Of a stretch of DNA of 64,000 nt, positions 22,361-33,640 are shown one piece after another. The translations under genes were made by a program, and so were the position numbers. Positions within the stretch are counted from its first letter, which is position 1; every line of letters starts with the position of its first letter. Below the pieces are notes generated by a model that was given only the letters and a program-made list of their open reading frames with translations, did no database searches and was not told where the DNA came from. The stretch is taken from positions 2,999,501 through 3,063,500 of the forward strand of contig JAIUCV010000076.1 of the NCBI GenBank assembly GCA_026724425.1, read 5' to 3'. Origin of the DNA: Erythrophleum ivorense (taxonomy: Eukaryota > Streptophyta > Magnoliopsida > Fabales > Fabaceae).

Positions 22361-22635
22361 TTTGACTCTTACTAATGAAGGAGACAAGAAGGGAAGAGAT
22401 TTATATGTTTTGTAATGTAAACATAAAAGCTTCTAGGTGATGATTAATAAATGGTTAGTCGTCGTATGTTTCTGGAAAACGCGAGTGGGTCAAAGTTAAA
22501 TTTTTGGGTACAAGAATAGAAAATAATAATGATAATAATGATGGAGGAGGTTTTATGTCATATTATTCGCAAGCTGGTTAGGAGGAATCGGAAAATTTGA
22601 CCGTTGAATGTTTGAAAAATTGATGACGAATTGAC
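22361..22635 (-). promoter_or_regulatory. PUB20 promoter: TATA box and W-box-like cluster
   Basis: TATAAAT on the minus strand (plus 22399-22405) lies about 80 bases before the ATG. W-box cores TTGAC occur at 22362, 22489 (as GGTCAAAG), 22597 (TTGACCG) and 22631. WRKY factors bind TTGAC elements, and CMPG1 promoters are classic WRKY targets. A cluster here fits elicitor-induced expression, though single cores are common by chance. Confidence 0.5.
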
Positions 22636-22639
22636 AACG

Positions 22640-23215
22640 TAACTATACTGTAGAAAAGAGGAAAAATAAAAAGGGTTTTGAGGTTTAAACTTATACTTTG
22701 GTCTGAGGATTGGGTTTTCTTCTAAACAATAACATTTTGAGGTGTGATAATCTAAGCTATAATTGTACGGAGCAAAAACGACTATTTAAATATAATTTAA
22801 CAGTAAAAATAATTTTTACGAATCATAATCAACTATCCGAATTTTTAATGAATATCCAACTAATTTTAAAACTGAGATAAATCGGTTAACCAATTTGTAA
22901 AAAAAAAAGTTGTATCACATCACATACAACAGTTTAAACATCATCTCAGGATATCCGTTCCACGTCCAAATTTACATAACGATACTGTATTTTTGTCTTC
23001 ATAATTAAGCAAAAGAAAAGGAGAAATTAATATATAAATTAAGAATAATGTGAAATCGGCTGGTGATTGACTAAGTCAGTGGTCAATAAACGGTGCATGG
23101 AAAACGCTACCATGCGCTTATCCATATTCCTCTATCTTCTCTTTTTAATAAAATCAGTAACACCATACTCCAACTCACTATTTGAAATAGCCCATATCTG
23201 TTTTCCAGCAAAACC
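22640..23215. other. Intergenic between PUB20 promoter and hAT element
   Basis: AT-rich. The 70-codon plus frame at 23067 runs into the transposon and is not credible as a gene. Confidence 0.4.
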
Positions 23216-23223
23216 GGTGTTCT

Positions 23224-25113
23224 TAGGGGTGTCAAAATGGGTAATCCGACCCATCCAACCCATTATCCAAATGGGTTGAGAGATAATGGGTTATGGGTTA
23301 ATCCAACCCAATTAGTAAATGGATTAGGTTGATCCATGACCCATCTAATTATATGGTTTAATTGGTTAAATGGTTAACCCATGATCCATAAACAATAAAC
23401 ATAAATAATTTTCTAATAATTTTATCAAAACGCATTTTAGGTTGGTAAATTTGTCAAAACTCGATTTTGGATAGAAAATTTGTTAAAACGCGATTTTGGT
23501 GGAAAATTTGTGAAAACGCGTTTTGGGCGGGAAAATTTGTCAAAACACGATTTTGGACGAAAAATTTATGAAAACGCGTTTTGGCCGGAAAATTTTATCA
23601 AAACACGTTTTAGGGGGGAAAATTTGTCAAAACGCGATTTTGGACGGAAAATTTGTGAATATGCGATTTCGGACGAAAAATTTGTGAAACGCGTTTTGGG
23701 CGGGAAAATTTGTCAAAACGCGTTTTGGGCGGGAAAATATCAAAACGCGTTTTAGGCGGGAAAATTTGTGAAAACGCGTTTTGGGCGGGAAAATTTGCCA
23801 AAACACGATTTTGGACGAAAAATTTATGAAAACCCGTTTTGGCCGGGAAATTCTATCAAAACACGTTTTAGGCATGAAAATTTGTCAAATCGCGATTTTG
23901 GACGGAAAATTTGTGAATTCGCGATTTCGAACAGAAAATTTGTGAAACGCGTTTTGGGCGGGAAAATTTGTCAAAACGCGTTTTGGGCGGAAAAATTTGT
24001 CAAAACGTGTTTTGGGCGGGAAAATATCAAAACGCGTTTTAGGCGGGAAAATTTTTGAAAACGCGTTTTGGGCGGAAAAATTTGCCAAAACACGATTTTG
24101 GACGAAAAATTTATGAAAACGCGTTTTGGCCGGGAAATTTTATCAAAACACGTTTTAGGCGGGAAAATTTGTCAAAACGCGATTTTGGACGGAAAATTTG
24201 TGAATACGCGATTTCGGACGGAAAATTTGTGAAACGCGTTTTGGGCGGGAAAATTTGTCAAAACGCGTTTTGGGCGGGAAAATTTGTCAAAACGCGTTTT
24301 GGGCGGGAAAATATCAAAACGCTATTTAGGCGGGAAAATTTGTCAAAACGCCATTTTGGACGAAAAATTTGTCAAAACACGATTTTGGAGGGAAAATTTG
24401 TCAAAACGCGTTTTGGGCGGGAAAATATCAAAACGCGTTTTAGGCGGGAAAATTTGTCAAAACGCAATTTTGGACGAAAAATTTGTCAAAACACGATTTT
24501 GGGTGAAAAAATTGTGAAAACGCATTTTGGGAGGAAAAATTTATCAAAACGCGATTTTGGACGGAAAATTTGTGAAAACGCGATTTGGGCGTTTTGTGCG
24601 ATTTGGGCGATTTGGACGATTTGGGCGATTTGGACGGGAAATTTGTGAAACGCGTTTTGGGCGGAAAAATTTGTCAAAACGCCTTTTGCGGGAAAATAGT
24701 GAAATCGTAAGTTTTGGTGAAAATTTGTGAAACCCGCATTTTTGCGAAATTTTTTTGTGAAAATTATATATTTGGAGAAAAAACTAAATTTCATATGTTG
24801 TTCGGTATAATTTTGAAAAAAGAAAAAAATTGGGATGGGTAATTTGCAAAATCATGTTTTTTGTAGATAAAAAGTGAAATCATAATTGTGTAAGGACTAA
24901 TTTGGAAAATAAATTAATGTATGATGAGAAGGTGATGGTTAACCATTTCATCCATCAATCCATTTCAATTTGACCCATTTAATCCACAACCCATTTAATC
25001 CACAATCCATTTGATCCATTAATCCATTAGAACCAAAAAATTTGATCCATTAGGGTTAATGGGTTGGTTGGGTTGGGTCAACCTATAAATTTCAACCCAT
25101 TTTGACACCCCTA
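23224..25113. mobile_element. hAT-type non-autonomous element, 1890 bp, filled by a minisatellite
   Basis: The two ends are 19-base perfect inverted repeats (TAGGGGTGTCAAAATGGGT). They are flanked by a perfect 8-bp target duplication GGTGTTCT at 23216-23223 and 25114-25121, the hAT signature. Subterminal DNA on both sides is rich in AACCCAT/ATGGGTT and ATCCATTT words, as binding sites for a hAT transposase would be. The centre is a tandem array (next entry). There is no transposase. The 8-bp duplication is intact, so the insertion is not ancient. It lies between PUB20 and TMK1. Confidence 0.9.
23425..24770. repeat. About 30-bp tandem repeat with higher-order units, inside the hAT element
   Basis: The unit is close to GGCGGGAAAATTTGTCAAAA followed by CGCGTTTTGG. 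It is repeated about 45 times, with variants (ACACGATTTTGGACGAAAAA, TATCAAAACGCG). A set of about ten variants recurs as a block of roughly 290 bases, with near-identical starts near 23479, 23764 and 24052, so the array grew by duplicating multi-unit blocks. GCGGGAAA, whose complement TTTCCCGC fits the E2F consensus TTTSSCGC, occurs about 16 times. AAAACGCGTTTT is a perfect 12-base palindrome repeated through the array. Confidence 0.9.
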
Positions 25114-25121
25114 GGTGTTCT

Positions 25122-26970
25122 ATTGTATACTATCAGTGTCTTGGTCAGGTGGCGGAGGCCGTAAGGGGGAAGTTTAGGTGGATTTATATATAAAAACTGA
25201 GATTTAATTAAATTATACATGATCTACCTTATTAATTGTTAACTAAATCTAAGTTTATATTTGTAAAATACTGAAAATCAAAAATAACCTAATATAAATT
25301 CGTCTAGTTCTTTTGAAAAACAAAAAAAAATCTCAACTGCAACCTATCAATTTTAAATTCAATTTCAGGTAATGTTTTTTGCATAAAATATATTATATTT
25401 TCATTTGTTTAGATTATATACTATTTTCTGTTTTTTGTTTTTGTAAAATTGGATATTTCACTACATGTCCATAAGAACACATAAAATAGTACGTATATGA
25501 TTTAAACGAGCGAAGATCGCACTTCAAAATCGTATTTGATTGTCGAAATTATTGTTTTGTTTGTTATATAAAAAACTATTTGACGATGTAAAAAATAAAA
25601 TAATGGTAAGAATATTCAAGATATGAGTGAAAGTGATATGCATTTTAGTTTATTTTTTTACCCCTTTTAGAAAAAATCCTAGCTCCGCCGTCTTGCTTAT
25701 TACCTAAGAAAATGTATATCATTTTTAGGTTGGGTTATGTTATAGAACCTCTCCCTAAAAGTAGATACTATAAATTCTATCGTGCGTAAAAGTGTAAAAC
25801 TTAAATTAATACTCATAAATGAGAATATTTGAATGCTTTTTTTTTTGAACATTATATATATTTGAATGTTAGTGAAACAAAACAATGGATGTGTATGTAT
25901 ATAATATTTTATCTAGACAGGTAGTACGATTCTTTGTGTAAAGAACAATTCTTCATTGAATATGATGGTCAATGACGTTTTAGAAAGAACAAAAGAAATC
26001 GTAAGTCACATATTTGAGTTTAACAAGTATATTCTTCCTGACGATCTTAATGGAAAAAAAGAAAGAAAAAAACTCTGAGGTCGGGCATATAGTGTCAACT
26101 ATAAGATTTTAAGTATATACTCCACTCAATAAGAAAATTTGTACTATCGTGTAACATATGCAATGTTATTTAACACCATTTTTATACGTTTCTCTCTTTT
26201 TTTGGTAACATATACAATGTTATTTAACACGTGGAAGCATATAACAAATTACTGTTACAGTGTGAATGAAGTGTGAACAGAAGCCCTATAGATATATATT
26301 GTAATTAGTATTATTTTTTGTTTGACCTAAAGTAATCTCTTTTTCTAAAATCTAAAGGTTCATACAGATTCCAGTCTAAAAAAATTTCGGTTATCAAATA
26401 GTGTATCTACAAAGAGATTTCAATCAAGACACAATAGTTTCCAAAGGTATATTATATGACGAAGATGAGGTTATGGATAGAGGTGAAATCAGAGCCGGCC
26501 TGAGGGCAAGCAAAGCAAATACAATATATAAAATTTCGGCCACATTTTGTAAGAATCTTTTTTAGATGGGTTGGTTGTGCACATGAACGTGTGAGTAAGA
26601 GGTGGACGATTCAAGTCCGGCCCATAAATTGTCAGACCGGCTCTTTGGTGAAGTGTCACTCATATAATGTATCTCTCTTTGCCTATGACACCAAAAGTAT
26701 AAACTTTGTCTTCTTATCTATTCATCCTATGTGCAGGTATCGTGAATCACTTACTGAATGTCAATGTCCGAACAACGACAAGAGAAATCGTGAAATACTT
26801 GTCAAATCACTACATTGATTATGATGATTATCGGTTAATGGTAATCGGTTATGACTTATGATGATTCACATAAGTTTCGAGGGAGATCGTGAAATACTTG
26901 TCAAATAACTATATTGATTAACGAAAGATGTCTCTATTCTCAATTTACTGGATGATACTATTAACTAGTG
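25122..26970. other. Intergenic with possible transposon remains
   Basis: GTGGCGGAGG near 25150 and CTAGCTCCGCC near 25680 face each other in inverted orientation, as at the ends of some plant transposons, but arms and duplications could not be confirmed. The rest is AT-rich with no convincing frame. Confidence 0.3.
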
Positions 26971-26973
26971 GAC

Positions 26974-27091
26974 TCTTATATATCGTGATGTTACTATGAA
27001 CCATGCCAAACGCTCCTGTAATGAAGTTGCTCATACTTTTGCCAAACATGGCCCTCCAAACGATGTTTTCTTGTCCCACCTAGGTGAATAA
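26974..27091 (+). pseudogene. RNase H-like C-terminal fragment (LINE/retroelement type)
   Basis: A short plus-strand frame ends WTLIYRDVTMNHAKRSCNEVAHTFAKHGPP, split here only by the end of the piece. The pattern R-x-N-x-x-A-H/D-x-x-A-K resembles the last helix of plant retroelement RNase H domains. The preceding catalytic part is not recognisable, so this is at best a remnant. Confidence 0.35.
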
Positions 27092-27099
27092 CTAACGCT

Positions 27100-28215
27100 T
27101 TGTATTCAGACCAAATCCATTCAGTTTAATAGTATACATTTGTTTTGTCGAAAATATAAAATAAAAAACGCGAGGAAAATCATCACTGATCTTTATTTGC
27201 GTGCTGTATTGTATTGAATTGTATTTAGACACAAATTTAAGTTGATGGTAAGAGTAACTATATTTACATGGTTATAACTTATATGTTTTGGATCTCCAGT
27301 TCAAATGCTTATAATTATTATCTACTAACAAACCAAAAATATTATCCTAAAAAATAATGAAATTATAGTAGTCGCATGACCAAAAATTTGTTTATTTCTT
27401 GAATTGGTTGAACTGTCTCCATTTGCCAAACGTTGTCATAAATGGTTTATTGTAATTAAAAAGAAAAATCAAAATATGTACCTTTTATCATTTACAACAA
27501 TTTTTTGTTTTCGTATTAGTTTTTCTTCTCAACGTGTGACCAATGTATAAACTCGAATATTTAAAAATATGGGAAAATTAGCCAAACTCTCAAATAAAAT
27601 TCCTGTTCGCTTCAAATTAATCTTATATTCTCTGTCAACAAGAACACCCTTATATATCCAGTATTACCAAAAAAAAAAAAACAAGAACACCCTTGTCAAA
27701 ACTCATAAATAATGAAAGGAAAATTAGAATCTGCAATTTCATTTCAGTCTACTTGACATCCGTGACAAAAAAAAAAAAACTAGCATACTAATTGTGACTT
27801 TGTGTCACCAGATGCTAATCCAATATTAAAATCTATTATATACTACTACAATCAATCTAGAATATAGATTCACATAAAAATAGTAGTCATTTTGGTCAAG
27901 ATATTATAAAAAAAATGAAGAACCAAACAAAAGAGACATGCATGTGAAAATGGATCCAATGCCAACCTCTCTCTCTTGCTACCTCACTGTTATTACCATT
28001 TCCACAAACTTAAAAACTGTACACACGTCACCTTCTCCAAATCATTAACAAAACAAACAGCAAATAATATTAATAAACTCAAAACCCTAAATGTTACTTG
28101 CGTCACAAGAAGCATCAAAGAATTGTGAAGTGAGAAGAGAAGAGGAAGAACACACAAATATACAGAAGAAGAAAAAACAAATCTCTGGGTTGGTTTTGAG
28201 GATTGCTTCTCATTT
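27100..28215. other. TMK1 3' flank and intergenic DNA
   Basis: AT-rich. The 3' untranslated region of TMK1 should lie in the right part (about 27980-28215 is less AT-rich). No other structure seen. Confidence 0.4.
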
Positions 28216-31200
28216 TCATCGTCCATCTACAGAAGTGAAAGACTCTGCAAATCCATAAGGTCTAGTGGGAATACTCATCTGCGTGTTGTCCAAGCTAGGT
28301 AAAAGCGATGAAGTAGAAGATTCAAGATCACTTCTTCCTTCATAAGCTTGCCATTTCTTAAGAGCTTGAGGCAAAGACATGTCGAGATCGATACCGTAAA
28401 TGTCTTCCGGATTCTGATCAGACGGTTTCCACAGCTCCACGAGCGAAGACAGAATGTTGACCGCGTGCCCCATGTCTGGTCTCTGGTAAGGTTCTCGTGC
28501 ACAGCAATGGCCTGCTAGCTCAGCAACTGTGTGAACGCTGGCTAGTGTTTCTTCGTCGAGGTCTATTGTTGGGTCGATTGCTTTCTTGAATGATGATTCT
28601 TTGTTGATGACCATTCGTTTAAACCAAGAGACCAAGTGAATGCTTTCTTCTGGTTGCGATTCGTCTAGAGACTTTCTTCCTGTTATGAGTTCCATTAGAA
28701 TTACCCCGAAGCTATACACATCGACCTTCGTTGTTACTCTACCCGTAACTGCAACAAACAGATCAAAATCATCATCAAGAAACAATCTTTACTCAAACAG
28801 AATCATCAAGAAACCATCTTTACACAAACAGAATCATCAAGAAACCATATTTACTCAAACCGAATCATCAAAATCATCATCAAGAAACAATCTTTACTCA
28901 AACAGAATCATCAAGAAACAATCTTAAATCAAACAGAATCATCAAGAAACCATCTTTACACAAACAGAATCATCAAGAAACCATCTTTACTCAAACTGAA
29001 TCATCAAGAAACAATCTTTACACACACAGAATCATCAAGAAACAATCTTTACTCAATCTGAATCATCAAAATCATCATCAAGAAACAATCTTTACTCAAA
29101 CAAGGAAAGAAAAGCAGAATGGTAACTAATTAACAAACGAACCTGCATATTCAGGTGCTAAGTAACCAAACGTTCCAGCAATTCTAGTCTCAATCGATCC
29201 TTTCCCTTCAGGGGCGAGACGAACGAGTCCAAAGTCTGCGACTTTCGCCCTCATATCATCCCCAAGAAGTATATTCGAAGGCTTAAGATCTCTGTGAATG
29301 AAGCTCTGATGAGCTAACCCATGGAGGTACTCAACACCTCTCGCAACATCCAATGCCAAAGTCAATCTCTGTTTCCACAACAGAGGTTTAAGCCCTTCCT
29401 CTGACCACTCAAACAAATGCCTACTCAATGTCCCTTGAGGCATATACTCGTAAACAAGAAGCTTCTCATTCCCATCAACACAATAACCAAGAAGCGTAAC
29501 CAAATGCCGATGCCTAACCTTTGTCAAAACCGCAATCTCCGATTTAAACTCCGCAAAGCCTTTACCAGCAATCACTCCGTTCTCCATTCTCTTAACCGCG
29601 ATCTTGGTTCCATCGTGCAGTTCGCCTTTATACACAACCCCGAAACCTCCTCTTCCCAAGATGTTATCTTCACTGAAGTTGTTGGTAACAGAACGTAGCA
29701 CTTGGATTGAGATCAGCATGTTCCCTGCTTCCACCATTTGGATGTTATCTCCTACCTCGCTCGTACCGGGAAGCGTGTACGTTTCGCTTATCCCTCCAAC
29801 GCTTACGCTTGAGCCCGCCACTGTGATTTTAACACTCTCATTGTCGTCAGAGCCAGAGTGTCTCGGATGCACAACAACCGCGTTCGAGCTCTCTCCTCTT
29901 GTGAACCGCTTTTGCCTCTTCTTGTACCAGCAGAACACTAACAAACCGATCAAGAAGATCGATAACAGACCTCCAAGAACCGAACCAACGATTATTCCTA
30001 TAAAAGATGAAAACTTTACTCTTCTTTCATCTCTATTACCATTGACTCCTGAACCAGAACCACCTGGAGGTGAAGAAGAAGAAGAGCCAGGAGGAGGTAA
30101 AGAGCTTTTATCCTTACCAATGTCAGGATTGCCATTCGCATTCACAACCACATCGCTTCGAAAACCCGGGATCTTCCCATACAGCTTGTTGCTCGAAACA
30201 TCGAATGTTTTGAGATCAGGCAATGTTGCAAGATCTTGAGGAATCGTTCCGGTAAGATTGTTGACACCAAGAACGATCCTTTGAAGCGATTTGATCGAAC
30301 CAAACTCGGGAGAAATCGTCCCGGTTAGACCCATTTTCTCAAGATTGATAACCGTAATGTTCCCATTGCTACAAGCAATGCCAATCCAATTAGTGCAAGG
30401 ATCGTTTCCTTTCCAGCTCTCTGCTAACCTCACCGGATAATCCATGGAGCTAACTATCAAAAGCAAAGACTTCACTCTTGGATCACACTCACCAGGACTA
30501 GGCAAGCAAAAGCTATTCGAATCTTTATCCAAGTCAACCGAAACAGAGCTTTTAAACAGAGGAACTGGTCCTTGAAGATGATTGTTCGTCAAGTTCACAA
30601 CTTTCAGTGACTCAAGACTCATCAAAGAAGCAGGAACAAGACCAGTGAACGAGTTATCCCTCAAACTCAAGCTCTCAAGCTCTTTAAGACCCGAAAAGTC
30701 GGGCAAAGAACCCGAAAACCCGTTCGAATGAAGCCACACTTCTCTTAAACTAGTCATGTTCTGTAGAACATCGATGGAACCGGTTAGTTTCTGACCGTTA
30801 AGCCACAACGACTGAATCTGCGAGCCGGATAAGCCCAACGGCAATTCACCTTCAAGATTGTTGAAAGCCAAATGCAGAACCGACAAACCGGGAAACTCAT
30901 CCGGTCCGAGAAAACCGGGTAATTTCCCGGAGACATTAGCCGAATTCGCCGAGAAATTCTGTAGAGCAGAGGCGTTTCTCAGACTCTCTGGAATCTCCCA
31001 AGATTGGAATGGATTGTTGTCGACTTCGAAAGATTGTAACGAAGACAAGCCTTGGAAGATGTTACTAGGGATTGATTCGAAGCGGTTGTTACTAAGCATC
31101 AAGACTTGTAATGAAGCTAAACCACTTAAAGAAGGAACAGAGCCAGAGATGTTGTTCCATTGAAGCTCGAGCCTTTCGAGCTCTGATAAGTTGCGAAGAT

Positions 31201-31450
31201 CGGGAGAGAGTGTACCTTGAAGACCCGAGTGTCCGATTTGGATCCGGGTCACCCGTTTTGTCCCTGTGCAAACGACGTGGGTCCATTTACACGGGTCCGG
31301 GTCGGACCATCCGAGAGAAGAAGGTGGGTTTAAGCTTTTCTTGAGTGAAAGCATAGCTAATGCGTCTCCATCTGAATCAGCTGTAGAAAACGGCACAGTA
31401 AGAAGAAGGAGAAGGAAGGAAAAGTTAAGAAAGGCTCTTCTTTTCTTCAT
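28216..31450 (-). CDS. TMK1: Leucine-rich-repeat receptor-like kinase TMK1
   Basis: Two exons, 31450-29143 and 28748-28216, joined in frame (the intron splits the Val codon of APEYAVTGR), give 946 residues; Arabidopsis TMK1 has 942. In order: a signal peptide (MKKRRAFLNFSFLLLLL), LRRs in two blocks with the TMK-type non-LRR island (WKGNDPCTNWIGIACSNG), a Ser/Pro/Gly linker, one membrane helix (FIGIIVGSVLGGLLSIFLIG) and a cytosolic kinase. The kinase has the Gly loop (GRGGFGVVYKG), catalytic Lys (AVKRM), HRDLKPSN and DFG, so it looks active. TMKs sit in the plasma membrane and act in auxin-dependent growth with auxin-binding partners, and in acid growth via H+-ATPase (established in Arabidopsis). 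The start at 31450 was chosen because the signal peptide begins there. The frame stays open for 67 more codons upstream without looking like protein. Confidence 0.95.
28761..29102. repeat. Minisatellite filling the TMK1 intron
   Basis: About ten units of roughly 31 bases (core ATCATCAAGAAACAATCTTT then ACTCAAACAG) occupy some 340 of the 394 intron bases. Units alternate AACAATC and AACCATC, and three are longer by an extra ATCATCAAA. On the coding (minus) strand the units are pyrimidine-rich. Confidence 0.92.
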
Positions 31451-31659
31451 GTCTTTAGAGAGATGAAAACAGAGGAAGAAGAAGAAGAAACAGAGAGTTC
31501 CAGAGAGAGGAAAAAGGTTGAAGCTTTGATGGTTATAATTGTGGAGAAATGAAAGTGGAAATGGGAAGATGGGCCATTGAGAGAGAAGAAGGAAGAAGAT
31601 GAAACTCTGAAGCAGAAGCCAAGGAGGCTGCACATGGGATGTCTGTCCCACTAAGCCAA

Positions 31660-33320
31660 TGACAGTTTGGTAACAGATTAGCTACATCAAAATTGTTATT
31701 TTTATTTTTATTTTGTTGGGTGCAAATGTGAAGATATCAAAATTGTTATTTTATTTTACGAATTTTGTTAGAAGATAACGTTATTCGAAATAAAGAGGTG
31801 TGATACTACGTAGTGTGCTTTGTTGTCAAATGCTTCACACAAACGAAATGGAGGACTAGAAAAGCAAAAGTTTGATAAATTTTTTATTTTTGGTATTGGT
31901 ATGAAATGCTTATGTAATTTCTTTTAAATTTTGAAATCAAGAAATTTAGTCTTCAATTATCGGTAGTTCAAATAAACAAGAACAAAAATATTTACTTTAA
32001 TTATGAATTTGCCACCTGGCATAATAGGTTATCTACCTAATTAACCCTTTGGTAAAATATAAATTTAATCAAGTTGTTGTAAACTATAGAGTATAACTAA
32101 AGTGAAAGTTATTGTAACTAGTAAGTCCCAGTTTGGACTTTAATCAAGAAATCCAATTACCTAAAGAAGTATAATCCTTGTTCCAGTTACTCAGTCTGAA
32201 CCTTTTGTTTCCAAATACGTAAATGAGGAAAATTTAATGGCTTGGAAGGAGATCATAAACAAGCTAGTCATAGGGTAGGAAAAACAAAATTAATTATAGG
32301 GTTATAGAGTATAGACTAGTTTTATTCATATTTGTTTTTTTCTTCTACAGTGACATTTATAGATATTTTATTTTATATTCGGTAGTTCACCAAATTATAA
32401 CTAAACAATTTGTTTAGTAGTAGTAGAGATCCCACATACATCGAGGGTCTAGGCTGTCAAAAGCACAATGGTGCAAAAAAGTTGTGAAAAAGATTGGCAA
32501 ATTATTCGTACAAAACACACAAAAAGAATAAAAAGTATTACAATATGTAGCCAAAAGTTATTGTTAAAATCATAAAGGTGTAAAACAATTTTTCTTTAAG
32601 AAGTGATGACAGTATCTCGACTAACGAGTGGCACCAAAGATTTTGATACAAACAAGTACTGAAACTATTTATTATATATAACATGAATATTATGTGGTTA
32701 CAATTAATATACAAATTTTGAAAACTTGGATATGTCTGTTTTTAGCAAATGCTACATCTATCTTTCGTTGCTGTCCAGGAATCATGACCTAAAGTCCTTT
32801 ATCCTTTAATTTTACTATTATATCATTATTACTTTCTGTGGGAGGAAAAATACATTTTCTCTGTGTTTAGGAAAAAAACCAGGCGAAGTTGATTCCCCAT
32901 GCACATGGCTCTCTGCAGATCTACAAGAAAAATAAAAAAACTTTATGAATTCTAAGTTCTAACTATAAAAATTTTCATTCAATAGAATATTGAATTTTTG
33001 TGTTGTTTTGAAAGTTGGATAGTAATTGTGTTTGTAATAAATTAGGGAATGATGATGATATGGTAGTGAGTGAGACCTGTCAAAATATATACTTGATTGG
33101 ATTAAATGAGTTCAACTTTTTCAAATCAGGGTAAGACTTTGTTTTTTTACTTTTTGAAGAAAAAAATTTGTTACCGGTTGGGAAATATTAAAAGAGCATC
33201 ACTAAGCATTCATATTAAGAAAATGTATGGCTACGCAAAAAGTTTCTAGTATCGACAGTAAAAATGTACGTGCATGTGAAATCAAACCGCAGTAACTCAG
33301 AGTAAGCAAGCTCGAAATGA
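31660..33320. other. TMK1 upstream region and intergenic DNA
   Basis: No TATA box stands out close to the TMK1 start. The DNA is AT-rich and has no convincing frame or repeat. Confidence 0.4.
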
Positions 33321-33324
33321 GATT

Positions 33325-33640
33325 CATACTAGAAAAAATAGGCTATAGTTTATAGCGAGTTAGCGATGGATTTTAGCGAAAAAATATTATTTTATCGTTG
33401 ATTTACCGATCGTTTACAATCGAACTTGTGATGACTCATAAATTTGGTCCTATTTGTGATGAATTTTTTAGTTGCTAGTTTATTCATATGTTGGGACGAC
33501 TTAAAAACCGTCTCAACTAAACTAGTCGTTAGTTACCTACCAAGTACATTCGTTAGCAATCCGTAGAGAAACCAACAGTTGTTTATAAGCCTCTAGATTA
33601 GCCATCGCAAACGTTACAGCGATAATGAATATGTCGTTAA
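33325..33640. mobile_element. Possible DNA-transposon remnant cut by the Ty3 element
   Basis: ACTAGAAAAAATAGG near 33329, followed by many TTAGCGAT, GTCGTTA and CGATCG-type words, resembles the ends of CACTA-like elements (CACTA...GAAAAAT). The stretch stops abruptly at the LTR at 33641. The other end was not found, so the assignment is weak. Confidence 0.3.

Noticed and set aside
23425..24770. CRISPR-like regular repeats
   Set aside because: Units are adjacent without unique spacers, the DNA is plant nuclear, and the array is inside a hAT element.
23480..24794. Several overlapping frames on both strands (up to 197 codons) with FGRKICENAFW-type repeats
   Set aside because: They are translations of the 30-bp minisatellite (unit length a multiple of three in places). 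They exist on both strands and lie inside a transposon, so not genes.
29417..31466. Plus-strand frames opposite TMK1 (for example 29604-30239, 211 codons)
   Set aside because: Antisense shadows of the well-supported TMK1 exon with no domain of their own.
31451..31651. A 67-codon in-frame extension upstream of the TMK1 start
   Set aside because: The signal peptide starts at 31450 and the extension is Phe/Leu/Ser low-complexity from a TTC-rich leader, so it is treated as untranslated.
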